Position numbers and translations under genes: made by a program. Below, piece after piece: positions 12,824 through 23,559 of a stretch of 64,000 nt of DNA. Position 1 is the stretch's first letter. The number at the start of each line of letters is the position of its first letter. The DNA lies in NCBI RefSeq assembly GCF_029168945.1, contig NC_083603.1, positions 43,214,396-43,278,395 of the forward strand, read 5' to 3'. Source of the DNA: Cannabis sativa (Eukaryota; Streptophyta; Magnoliopsida; Rosales; Cannabaceae). The notes beneath the pieces are model-generated. The model was not told the DNA's origin. It saw nothing but the letters and a program-made list of their open reading frames with translations, and ran no database searches.

Positions 12824-14271
12824 TTAAGTAGCCAAAGAAAAGATCAAAGCAGCTACCATCACCATAGTAAAATCAGTAGCCCTTTTCAACCTGCCACCTT
12901 CGTTAGACCCATGTCCTGTTGCAGAATTTGGTGATGTTGGTACAGTTTGAAACATTGGAGAAGCTGAAATAATAAATAAAAAGAATAAAACATGTAAACA
13001 TATATGTGGAATTATATGTTTATGTATAAATTAATAATTGTTTGTGAATTGTGAATATATACCTGCAATGGTGGAGTTTACGTGAGAAGTGGAATTGGTG
13101 TTTGTCAACATTTGAGACCCAGGTGGACTAGTACTCACATTTCTCCCTAATCAAAATGTGAATGTACAATAATCACTTGGTATTCTTGTAACGATTAAAC
13201 ACGTACAAATTAACTATTTCGAACCTAACATGGAAATAATAAGAGGTCTTACAAAAATATTGAATTTTAAGTAAAAATTTGCAATTTTACTATCATACAG
13301 ATTTTTTAACAAAATATTATTTTTCTATAAAATAATCGTAAAATAATAAAACAGAACAATTAAAACAACAGTAGAATAAGTAAAAAAATAACGATGTACA
13401 GTATAAAAATACACAATATTTTTGAAAAAAATTTTGCTCTACAGTAAAAAAAAATTAAAAAATTAAAAATTTCAATATGTGGTGTAAAAACCTCATAAGA
13501 GTCATTCTTAATTAAAACGTTATAGGGGAAATTTTTATTTTTGTGGTTTCTTTTTCCAAAAACTTGTTTTTTGGGAAAGTTAAAAAAATGGGGAAAACAG
13601 GTTGCTAGTTACTTTTAGGATAACAAATTACTTTATAATGTATTTTTCTTCGTATATTTAAACTTTCTTTTTAATTTTTTTTTTTTGAAAAAAAAAACTA
13701 TATTTTTGTACAAATTATATAAAACACATAATATGTGTAATGTTCACAAATTATATTGTAATAAAATAGTACAAAAAATTCACATAAAAAAATAAAATAA
13801 ATAACAATACAAAATTTTAATAAATATACTTTTACATTTTGACACTTATATTTTCATTAAACAAAATTCTTTCAAATGGAATAATTGCCAGACTTTCATA
13901 GAGTGATATTTCATTTTAGAATATGGGATATCTAAGATTAATTTACCAGAACAAATAGAGATGTCTACTTTGAGGTGACATAGACTTGGCAACTGCAGAG
14001 CAAGTGTAGTGTTAATAGGAAGAGAGTTGAGTGTAGTTTCATTGAGAAGCATGCATAGGCATTTTGGCTGCTGAGCATAGAGTTGGTTGAGGTTGTCGCA
14101 GCACGACAGGGCTGGCGATGAGGCAGTACCTTGCACAAATGAGGCGCAGGGTGCAAGCGGAAGCAGCCTTGTCGCGCACTGAGCCACGGTTGTTTCTTGC
14201 GAAAAGGTGGTAAGAGGTGAAAGGGAAATGTTCAAAATGAAGAGGAGAATCAAGAAGGTGAAAGAGCACAT
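12824..14271 (-). CDS. GPI-anchored non-specific lipid-transfer protein (LTPG type)
   Basis: Three exons on the minus strand, 14271-13947, 13146-13063 and 12963-12824, give 182 aa; both introns are GT...AG in phase 1. Residues 1-24 form a hydrophobic signal peptide. The eight-cysteine motif is complete: C32, C42, C57-C58, C71-x-C73, C98, C107. A Ser/Thr/Asn-rich linker (exon 2) follows, then a tail ending in a hydrophobic stretch (FTMVMVAALIFSLAT), the form of a GPI-attachment signal. LTPG proteins bind lipids at the outer face of the plasma membrane and help deliver cuticular or suberin lipids; the family role is known, the role here is inferred. A reading that ignores the splice runs on to 13846 but loses the anchor. 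Homologous non-coding segments lie on both sides (10825-12290, 15128-15540). Confidence 0.9.
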
Positions 14272-15127
14272 TGTGTGTTTGTGGTAGTAAGATGAAAGAA
14301 AGTGAAAATGTGAATGAAGCTCTTGTTGTTAGTAATAGTGCTTGTACTGGGTAATGGATTGTAGTTAGTGTCATCTTAAGTGTTGAGGACAAATTAGGAG
14401 TAAATAGTTGAAAGGAATGCATGATATGAGTGTTAGTTGTTACACACATCTTGTGTGTTGACATGCTTTTATGAAAAAGGAAATAATTAATAAAATATTA
14501 TTGTTCAAATCTACTATAACTTTTAATATTTTAAAAATATTATTCCTTAAAGAAAAAGGAGTAAAATAATAAAAAAAAAATACATTGTTGTAATCTAATT
14601 TTTTTTTCTTAGGTAGTGAACAGAGTCATATAATTAATAAAGCAGTAAATTACAATTAGTAGTGGAACTTCTTCGAACCAAAATAGTTCATCGTCTAACC
14701 AAAAGGTATATTTTACCAAACTATGAGCTGCAAAATTCATCGCGAGCCACATGGGAACTGCTTCCGAAAAATTAGACAATAAAGCTATAACGTCTTCAAA
14801 CAACACTCATCATATTAAAAGAAATACCATCCTATTATTAATGATTGTCGCTAAAGTTAATGAAATTAAAAAAAAAAAAAATTATAGCAGAATGACAATC
14901 ATCAAAATAAAATTAATATACAAACTTAAAATTTCACACAACTCATATCACTAACTCAAAATTACTAAAATACTAAAAAATTAACAAAATTTTAAAGTAT
15001 AATTAGCCAAAAATATTATTCTTTAGCTAGTACTCTAATTTAAATTTATTTACAATTCTTACATATTTTTGGAAGGAGTATTGATGGTTTTCATAAAAAT
15101 GAGAGGAGAGAAAAATAGTAGCTAACA
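14272..15127. other. upstream region of the LTPG gene
   Basis: This should hold the LTPG promoter and 5' UTR (minus strand). I see no distinctive TATA box. The frames at 14609-14954 are AT-rich chance ORFs. Confidence 0.45.
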
Positions 15128-15540
15128 CTACTACTTACATGGGTTGACCAACAACATTAACTTAATTTGGGAACAAATACCAATATGTACATATATTTGA
15201 AATTTGGGGTGTCCAAAATTGTGGAATGGAAATACTCCACAATGCACTAAAAATTATGTTGTATATATGTACATATTTATAAAATTGGTATTTTTCTAAA
15301 TAGTTATTAACTCAGTTACAAACTAGTAATCATCTATTACTAAGTGGGTCATTCTTTAAAATTATTAGTAACCTCAAAGTTGAAAGCTATCTGTCTGTGA
15401 CTAATAATTTGTCAAATCTATAAATATTAAAATATGTTTGAAATATTAGTAACTTATAGTAGCTAATATTTTTGTAATTTGGTTATGTGATATTTTGGTC
15501 TGTGTTGAAGGCCGAGTATGTACTAATTATAATGGGGGAA
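15128..15540 (+). repeat. segmental duplication copy B
   Basis: Collinear with parts of 10825-12290: the GACCAACAACATTAACTT block, the ATGTACATATTTATAAAATT block, ACAAACTAGTAA, GTCATTCTTTAAAA and TTGAAGGCC appear in the same order and orientation. The LTPG gene lies between the two copies. Confidence 0.7.
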
Positions 15541-15544
15541 TTTT

Positions 15545-15735
15545 TAATTTTATGATTTGTAAGTTTCACATTGCAAAAACATGGATTTTGTTATTGTTTT
15601 GATGTTATTTTCATATTATTTTTATGTAATTTTCTAGTTATTTTCGTGCTGTTTTTAAAGAACTCCGTAAATTTTTACAAAAAAATCTTTAAACGTAAAA
15701 ATGTAATTTTTTTTATATAAAAAATAATGTCTTAT
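15545..15735 (+). repeat. T-rich dispersed repeat, copy 2
   Basis: Shares TTGTTTTGATGTTATTTTCA-like blocks, CCGTAAATTTTTACAAAAAA and TCTTTAAACGTAAAAATGTA with the copies at 11465, 54300 and 56490. Confidence 0.65.
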
Positions 15736-16030
15736 TTTATGTGTTTATTTTGTTTAGAGCTATAATATTATTTAATTTTTTGTTTTTGTTATTCTATTAT
15801 TTTATTGGAGTTATATTTTTGGTTTTATATTTCTATTAAAGACAACTATTTCCCAACATGAATGAATTCCATTAAAAAAGAAGAAGAAGAAAAATGGAAA
15901 TAATATGGGTTTGGGCAGAAGAGGAGCATGAGAAAATTTATTTTGTTTTTGTGTGAACGTGAAATAAAGTTAGGTAAACATGTGAAAGTTTGAAAACGTT
16001 TTAATTGGTTTACACGCCCTTAATTATTAT

Positions 16031-16273
16031 GGGCTCGTTTAGAACGCCGTATTAGGTCGTATTGTATTGTATTGTATTATATTGAATTGGATTATATATC
16101 ATATTTTTATATAATACTATGTTAAACTTTAATTTATACTAAAATATTATATATTTAAGTGTCCATAAAAGTTAATACCACATATAGTTTTACATAAAAA
16201 TATTGCATAAAATACAATTCAATATAATACAATACAATACAATACGACCTAATACGGTGTTCCAAACGAACCC
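16031..16273. mobile_element. MITE with long inverted ends, 243 bp
   Basis: The left end GGGCTCGTTTAGAACGCCGT continues ATTAGGTCGTATTGTATTG. The right end reads, on the opposite strand, GGGTTCGTTTGGAACACCGT and ATTAGGTCGTATTGTATTG: a terminal inverted repeat of about 50 bp. TAT flanks both ends, so a 3-bp TSD (PIF/Harbinger-like) is possible but not certain. The frame crossing it at 16155-16349 is spurious. Confidence 0.88.
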
Positions 16274-16520
16274 TATAAGTTATAAACAAAAACATGCATT
16301 TTATTTTAAAACTAAATATCCCAATCTCCCATTTGCTATTTGCACCCATTCCAAAGTTTAAATTATCTTTGGTTGTTTATAGTGATCAAATTAGTCAAAC
16401 TTAAACACGAGATTTTTTATTTTTTTTCACTTGTAATTAATTTTGTTCCCATACATATATTAATTGGATTTGCTACAACACTACTTTTCCAAATACTATA
16501 TATATATATGGAACAGGTTT

Positions 16521-17450
16521 CAATGGTTACATTTTTATTGTAACCATCATGGTTACATTTTTCTAAGCTATTGGATTACTATTAAATGGTTGTGATTAAT
16601 TTAGAAATTAAATAAAAATAAATAATAAATAACTTGTAACCTGAAAGTAACCTAATCATTTATTTCCTTATAAAACTTTAATTAAGATTAATTATATTTT
16701 AAATTTAAATTAATTATAATTATTAATTAATTTTTTTACAATTTATTACTATATAAGGATCTTTTAGCAATTTATTTTTTTATATCTAAATTATTTAAAA
16801 TTTTATAGCAAAACTTTTTATAATTTAAAATTATACACATATAGTTTCATAATTTAAATTTTATTATACTTGTAATCTTAATTTTAAATTATTACACTTA
16901 ATTATTTAATTTTTTTTATTTAAATATTTAAAAAGTAAAAAATACAATAAGTTGAAGGATTTTTTAGAAAAAAAAAATGGTTGCACTTGTTCTTGATTGA
17001 TTAGCTTGAGGCCTCATACTTAGTTCATATAATTGTAACAAAATAATTAAATATTATTTAAAAATAATTAATTATTTGAAAAATTTATTATAAGAAGAGA
17101 ATTTTAATTTGTGTCAAAAGAAGTTTAATTTTTGTAAAAAAAATAAATTTTATTGTAAATATTATAATTAAATGGCTTAATTATTAAAATAATTCAAGTA
17201 AGGATTTAAATATAAATATTAATTGCTAAAAGAGGTCTTGTTAAATATTTAATTAATTATTTTAAGAAAATAGTTAATTATAATTAAATAATTCTAAAAA
17301 AGGAATGTCTACTATTTAATTAATTATTTTAAGAAAATAGTTAATTATAATTAATTAAATCTAAAAAAAGAAAGTCTACCTATTAGTAACCTGCTATTAT
17401 AGGTTAAAGAAAAATGTAACCATATGGTTACAATAAAAATGTAACCATTG
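16521..17450. mobile_element. inverted-repeat (foldback-like) element, about 930 bp
   Basis: The left end CAATGGTTACATTTTTATTG, then TAACCATCATGGTTACATTTTTC, is mirrored on the right (17400-17450) as GAAAAATGTAACCATATGG and then TTACAATAAAAATGTAACC. Each end is itself palindromic around GGTTACA...TGTAACC. The interior is AT-rich and non-coding, with a tandem duplication near 17240-17370 (TTAATTAATTATTTTAAGAA repeated). No clear TSD was found, so the superfamily stays open (MULE foldback is one option). Confidence 0.75.
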
Positions 17451-17610
17451 AATAGTCACCCATATGTATATATATATATATATATATCCAAAACATTTCA
17501 AAATATTCCTTGACCCACTTCGTTATAATTCACAATTGTCAAAATAAAAAATATTTATATTATTCTACTTACACTTACTTACATAAAGAGTAGCGACAGA
17601 GACCTAACTA

Positions 17611-17880
17611 TGTTGTTATGTGCCAGTATTAAGTTTTACTGTGTTGTTATTGTACTAGTATTAGATGTTTTTATTGCTTGTTCTTTATAAACAATTAGTT
17701 TGTTTAGTTGAGTTGGTTAGTCTTATAGTTATAATCGTTTTCTGGTTAATTCGGTTAGCTTTCCTTTCTTAGGTTGTGTCTGTACTGAGGTCTAGCTATT
17801 TATAGGCTCACCTCTTCTCTCTTCTTAATTAATTCAAATTTATTTTTCTCTCTTCAAGATTATGATTCTTCTGTTTCTCA
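17611..17880 (+). mobile_element. probable 5' LTR of a truncated Copia element
   Basis: The segment starts TGTTGTTATG and ends TTTCTCA directly before TATGGTATCAAAGC, a tRNA-Met-type primer-binding site at about 17881-17894. A TATA-like CTATTTATAGG lies at about 17798. No partner LTR was found. The start is approximate. Confidence 0.6.
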
Positions 17881-18024
17881 ATATGGTATCAAAGCTGGAA
17901 AGATAAGCTTTCCCGTCCGATCCTCCCAGTTGTCGTGTGTCTTTTTCTCCAGCGTAGCTGCGTCTTTCTCGATCATCTTCTCTGATTGATGTTCTCTTCT
18001 CTCTCTGTACATTGATTCCGTACA

Positions 18025-18844
18025 ATGGCTACAGATGACGATTAAACCAGAGTTCCTGCTGCTGTTGTCGATCTTGGCAATCCTTCTATTCAAACTAATC
18101 AAAGCCTTCAAGTTACTTCAACCAAGAATCGATTGGAAGATCCTACAAGTCCGCACTTCCTTCATCATGGAGATAACCCTGGGAATGCATTGGTGTCTCA
18201 ACCTCTCACAGGACAAGACAACTACTTTCATGGAGCAGGGCAATGCAACTCACGATCTCTGTGAAGAATAAAATCGAATTTCTCGACGGTTCTATCCCTA
18301 AACCCCCTGTTTCTGAACAAAATCTTTATAATGCTTGGTATCATAATAATAACAATGTGATTTCTTGCATCTTAAATTCTGTTTCAAAGGAAATTTCATC
18401 AAGTATTCTTTATGATGAATGTGCCTCGACAATTTGAAATGATTTAAAGATCTGTTTTCACCAGAAAAATGGTCCTCATATATACAATTCGAGGAAAGAT
18501 CTTACGAATCTTAAAAAAGAAAACCAGACCATAAGCATGTATTTTATTAGACTTAAAACTATATGGGAAGAGCTAACCAATTACAAGCCTTCATGCACAT
18601 GTAACGGATGTACATGTGGAGGAGTCAAGAAGCTCCAAGATCATCATCACATAGAGTACATTATATCATTCTTGATGGGACTCTCGGATTCATACTCACA
18701 AGTTAGAGGAAGAATTCTGCTTATAGATTCTTTACCAGAAGTAAATAGGGTGTTTTATCTTGTGACTCAAGAAGAACACCAAAGAAGTACTACCCCTAAT
18801 TCTAATAATGCTAACTCTGCCATGGCTTTCGCCTTCCAAGGTGA
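18025..18844 (+). pseudogene. Copia gag fragment (broken)
   Basis: ATG at 18025 opens a frame with an in-frame TAA after six codons. It then reads through NPGNALVSQPLTGQDNYFHW, the conserved N-terminal motif of Copia gag polyproteins, which crosses a frameshift near 18232 into RAMQLTISVKNKIEFLDGSI. The frame continues through a TGA near 18436 (STI*NDLKICF) into MYFIRLKTIWEELTNYKPS and IEYIISFLMGLSDSYSQVRG. It stops abruptly at about 18844, where Cassandra-like sequence begins, so the rest of the polyprotein is missing. It is the internal part of the element whose probable LTR is 17611-17880. Confidence 0.85.
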
Positions 18845-18860
18845 TAAAAATTTAAACCCA

Positions 18861-18974
18861 CTTCAACTATGTAGTCTCATACATACACAGTCTCAGGATC
18901 ATTGCACTCAGGCAATGTGGGATTGAATAGCTCCCGATCTTTTCCTTTCGGATCACGGGGCTCTGACTGTCACA
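18861..18974 (-). mobile_element. truncated Cassandra-like LTR end
   Basis: Similar to the terminal about 115 bp of the Cassandra LTRs at 10050-10146 and 43370-43468: it shares CTACACAGTCTCAG-like, GATGTGGGATTG, GGATCACGGG and GACTGTCACA blocks. The 5S-like part is absent. It abuts the Copia gag fragment at 18844. Confidence 0.75.
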
Positions 18975-19332
18975 AACTAACTTAACAACCTATCTTCTTG
19001 CAGCCACGACTTTAAGATCTTGATCTTAAGCCTATAAATACCACCAACACTTATTATTTCAGATACAACGATCAAATTGAGTTTCGAGGTAGAGAGAGAA
19101 AGTTACAGAGAAAAGAGAGAGATTGAGTTTTGTATGAAGAATCTTCTGTAGATGAAGAAGATTCTTGGGTAAGAGTGTGAGAGTTGAAACACTTTGAGAG
19201 AACTCATCGGAGAATTGATCTCGACGGTATTGTACATGTTCTTGCTCAATCAATAAAGAGGATTTTGGTGGTGTTGCAGAACTGGAGTAGAGTCATAGAT
19301 CACATCGATCTATCGAACTTGAGCCAATATAT
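18975..19332 (+). repeat. LTR-like remnant, left of the Copia insertion
   Basis: Contains a TATA box (CCTATAAATACC, about 19030), a purine-rich leader and an AATAAA near 19250, as in an LTR. It is cut at 19332 by the Copia element and resumes at 26494. The short frames across it are unsupported. Confidence 0.45.
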
Positions 19333-19821
19333 TGTTAGACTTTTATTTGGGCTTACATTAAATTTTATTGGTTTTATTAAAACTTGGGTTGATTGGATAG
19401 TTCTTTGCTGTGTTAGCCCATGTTGTTGGTGATCAATTGTTAATGGGCTTAGCATCTGTGTGTAAAGTCTAGGTGAAGCAGAAGTGTGGGCTTTTCTAGT
19501 TGACTGAAGCCTTTGATGAGCAGGCCCAGCCCAACTAGGGTTTTGTAGCTAAGTCCCCTCCCTAACTCTATAAATACATATTGTCTCATCACAATGTATA
19601 CCTTTTGATAATCAGATAAATAAAACTGCTTCTGATTTAGAGATCTAGGGAGGAAGACTTAGTTGATAGTATTGCACTATCAAATTGGAGTAACTGCTGT
19701 GGATCAAACTGAGATAATTGCTATGGATCAATCAGGTACACATACCTAATTATTATATCTTATTATTGTGTTCTATGTTATATACAAATAGATCTTGGAT
19801 TTATTATTAATTTTTCTAACA
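19333..19821 (+). repeat. 5' LTR of the Copia element
   Basis: Begins TGTTAGAC and ends TTCTAACA; carries a TATA box (CTCTATAAATAC, about 19566) and AATAAA at about 19618. It equals 26005-26493 except for six substitutions. Confidence 0.95.
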
Positions 19822-19822
19822 T

Positions 19823-19838
19823 ATGGTATCAGATTGCC
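19823..19838 (+). promoter_or_regulatory. primer-binding site (tRNA-Met type)
   Basis: TGGTATCAGATTGCC lies one base after the 5' LTR; the first ten bases match the complement of the initiator tRNA-Met 3' end. Confidence 0.85.
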
Positions 19839-20890
19839 AATTGTATATGATTTAGAACCTATAATTTTTATAACAATTAATATGTAAATGTTATTTTTTT
19901 TTTCCAATTACATATTAATTTCCTTATTATTTTATGTTGAATTTTTTTTTTCGATCTTAAAAGTTTAGGGGTTTTATTCCTCATTAGATTCTCTTTCTTT
20001 TGATATATTACTTGCATAAAATCATTGAGTAAATTAGGAGAATTTAAAGATTAAACTTTTAGGGTTTACGTATTTTTTTTTCTTTATGAAATTCAATTTG
20101 GGATTTTTGATTCTATAGTTTATACACTAAAATTGATGGTGCAAATCTCATTACCAACTAATTTACAATGTTTCTACACGTTTAATTTTTCGAATTGTAT
20201 GACATACATTGTAGAATCGGGTTGATAGTTTGTTTTTATTTTATTTTTTTTCGGATTTCAATCAGTAAAATATGCTCGGTTTTAGTCCTTTCCAAATCGA
20301 ATTGAACCGATTTTAAAAGTAGAAATTGATTCCCGATCAAAACCCCTCGATTTGCCGAAGTTTTCGTGGTGTTTTTTGGCCGGATTTCGTCCAGACCCGC
20401 CTGGGGCCGAACCGGGTCGCGCGACCCGCTGGAGATCCGGCTGGAGGTTGAAGGTGATGTCCAGCCGTAATGCCCACTCGCACAGCCCGCGCGTGGGGGC
20501 GCGTGCGGCACCGTCGGGTGTCGTTTTTCAACGTTTTTTTCCAGCGTGCTTAAAATTAAATTTCTGATTTTTCTATGATTTTTAATTAATTTTTTGACTC
20601 CGTTTAATAATTATTATTATTTTAATGATAATTATGCAGTTAAAAAAATTATTAAAAATAATTTTTGATGATTTTTCAAAATCCGTAAATCATAGAAAAT
20701 TTTTTGAGTTTCTTCTCGTCCCATATGACATAGTCACTCTCTTGTTTAATTTATCTTGACTATGTAATCTCCACCAATATTCTTTATTTCACATTTTTCC
20801 ATTAATTGTTGTTCTAAAGTTATAAAACTTGATTATTTGATATAAAAATAATGTGTTATGGTGGACACTTTATTTTTTTTTATTATCAAT

Positions 20891-20960
20891 ATAATAAAAG
20901 CAATTAATATCTCTCTTTTGGAAATTTGGTTGAAAATTATTAATTTTCAATGATTGTTTT
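20891..20960 (+). repeat. leader segment duplicated into the RT region
   Basis: These 70 bases of the untranslated Copia leader recur exactly at 23819-23888, inside the reverse transcriptase region. Confidence 0.95.
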
Positions 20961-21369
20961 ATCACCAAATTTCACATGTTGAAGAAAATATTATATATTT
21001 TGGTTGACTATATGTGTAATTACTTGCCCAAAGGTAGTATTTACATATATTAGTTCACATTCCATGAAGTGAGTTAATATTAAATATATATATTTTAATT
21101 ATTTGCCCAAAGGTAATAATTTAAATATATAAATTTATTATTATTTTTTTGCCTGAATTAATACATATTTTTAAGAAATTTATTTGCCCAAAGGTAATAA
21201 AATTCTTAAATGATATGTATTTTTTCTTTGTTGTTAACTTCATGAAGGTAAATCATGTGTGTGTCATATTCTCACCCCAAAGGGGAGTTTATAATGACCA
21301 GTTGATTCTACAATATTTTCTAATGCATTGCTCATATTGCTTATTCAAGTTTTAATTTTTTGGATTTTT

Positions 21370-22190
21370 CGGTCTCCTTTCTGCGAACAACAATAACATT
21401 TTCATCTGAATTCTGAATGCTTCCACTTTAAGACATGGAAACGAGATGTGAAAATTACTTTAGGCATAATAGATTTGGACTTATGCCTTCGAGAAGAAAA
21501 ATCTGCTGATCTTATTCTAATATCAGAATTGTTGCCCAAAAATTCTTCATGCACATTGGAAAAATTCAAATCATCTTAGTCTCATTGCTATGAAACGTTT
21601 GATTCCTGAACATCTTTTGGTGGTTTGTCAAACACCACAAATGCTAATGAAATATTTCAAAGAAGTGAAAAAAAAAAAAAAACTATTTAACAATAGTAAA
21701 ATCGTTGAAGCTGGACATCTTATGGATGAAATGGCAACCATTAAGTATGAAAAATCAAAGGAGTGCGAGGTTTTATTCTGAAAATTATTCATGTTCAGTC
21801 CGAGTTGAAAGAACATAATATTCCTCTTCCCAACTTTTACACCATTCTTTAAGTTCTTCATGAACTTCCTACCTCTTTTAGCTTTATCAAGACTGCCTAA
21901 ACACTTATTATAAAGCATGGAGTGTTAGTGACCTTATTTCTCAGTGTGTAGCTGAAACAAGCAAGATAACAAATTGAAAAGAATGAGGCTTCTCACTTTG
22001 TTTCTCACCTCAAGCCCAACAAAGGATAAAGAAAATATGAAGAGAAACAACCACAACCAGAGGCTAAAAGATTTCAAGAAGATAAGTGAGAAGGAGTCAA
22101 AGCTGAAAGTGGCACTTATGTTAGTGATGATGTTATCTATGTTGGCACACTTATTCTTGAATTACAATTTAGTGTTCAGATTATTTTGAA
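21370..22190 (+). pseudogene. Copia gag remnant of the full-length element
   Basis: Scattered gag similarity in several frames: DVKITLGIIDLDLCLREEKS (about 21450), MKRLIPEHLL (21590), EAGHLMDEMATIKYE (about 21708), then HVQSELKEHNIPLPNFYTIL (about 21795) and a Lys-rich tail near 22020-22100. It resembles the UBN2-type gag of Copia elements but is split by stops and by a poly-A run near 21668. The zinc knuckle was not seen. Confidence 0.8.
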
Positions 22191-22383
22191 CAGTAATTTC
22201 TTGATTCCTACTTTTAAAGTAATTCAGTTTCGCTTCCGCTTTTAGTTAAACAATGAATTTCTTTTCTTTTTGCCAATTATAGTGTTGACATTATGTTTGA
22301 CTCAGAATAATTGGAAACTATTTTTACTCTGATATTCTTTTCAAATTATAATTGACTTCCTTAGCTTCCTTTTTTTTAATGCT

Positions 22384-23306
22384 GTGAATATTGTGGATAA
22401 GAAATCTTATATTAAGATAACATCCTTATTATTATGGCACGATAGATCAGGTCATATTTCTAAAGAAAGAATTGATCGATTCCTTCTAGCTAAAATTCTT
22501 CCTCCTGTTGATGTTTCTGGTTGGAATACTTGTGCTGATTGTACTTGTGAAAAATTGACTAAAATAAGAAAGCAGACTGCTATCTATAGTCACTCTTTAT
22601 AAGAGATTATCCACAATGACATCAGTGGACCTTATTCCACCATGTTGTGTAGAAACAAGTATTTTATAACTTTTATCGATATTTTTTTTCTTCTTTCTTC
22701 TTATGGTCTCACCTACCTGATCAAAGACAATCGAACGCTTTTGATAAAGTCAAAATCTTTCGAAATGTTCTTGAGAAATAATTGGGCAGAGTCATAAAAT
22801 TTGTTCATTTTCATCGCGGAGGAGAATATTCTGGTTGTTATTTAGAATCTAAACAACACATTAGGCCTTTTGCTAAATATTTTCCAGAAAATTGTGTAGT
22901 TTCTCAATACACTATGCCTGGTTCACCTGAGCAAAATGGCGTTGCTGAAAGGAGAAATCGCACTCTCATGGATATGGTTAGAAGTATGATGAGTAGAACA
23001 AATCTTCCAGAGTTTTTATGGGGTGAAGCACTTATGACTGCAACTTATATTTTAAATCATGTTCCCAGTAAATCTGTTCCTAAGACCCCTTTTGAGTTGT
23101 GGACTGGGCGGAAGCCTAGTCTGAATCATCTTCGTGTATGGGGTTGTCCAGCTGAAGTACAGATTTATGATCCTAATTTGAAAAAGTTAGATCCGAGAAC
23201 AAATCGCTATTATTTCATTGGTTATCCAATGCGCTCAAAAGGCTATCGCTTTTCCTGTCCTACTCGTGGTACGCGAATTGTTGAATCTCAGACTGCTAAA
23301 TTTTGA
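22384..23306 (+). pseudogene. Copia integrase remnant
   Basis: 22384-22602 is the GAG-pre-integrase zinc domain: WHDRSGH and CADCTC supply the HHCC ligands. After stops, 22782-23306 carries the integrase core and C-terminal part: [16 protein letters not shown] holds the catalytic Glu and [20 protein letters not shown] follows. The second catalytic Asp, normally in SDRGGEY, reads HFHRGGEY, so the active site is lost. The first Asp region (HNDISGPYSTML, about 22613) lies in another piece. Confidence 0.9.
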
Positions 23307-23559
23307 TGTTGTTGAAAATATTCATTCACCATCTCTTGAAATGGGGGAGTCATCTAAAGGAATTTTTATTCCTATGTCTTTTTCAAGAGATGATAATAAT
23401 ATTAGTCTTATTCTTACTCTAGTTGATAACGCTCCCATTGCTGATGAATATATTGCTCATACTATCTAAGATGACGAGGGTCCTACTATTGATGAGGAAC
23501 CTATTATTGAAGAAGGTTTTGTTGTTGATGAGGGTCTTGTTATCAGAGAAATCTAATTG

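Noticed and set aside
14039..14464. 141-codon minus frame overlapping the LTPG start
   Set aside because: Another frame of the same exon; only the 14271 frame has the signal peptide and eight-cysteine motif.
20236..20567. Three overlapping frames on both strands in a GC-rich stretch
   Set aside because: GC-rich sequence has few stops; it is the untranslated leader of the Copia element.
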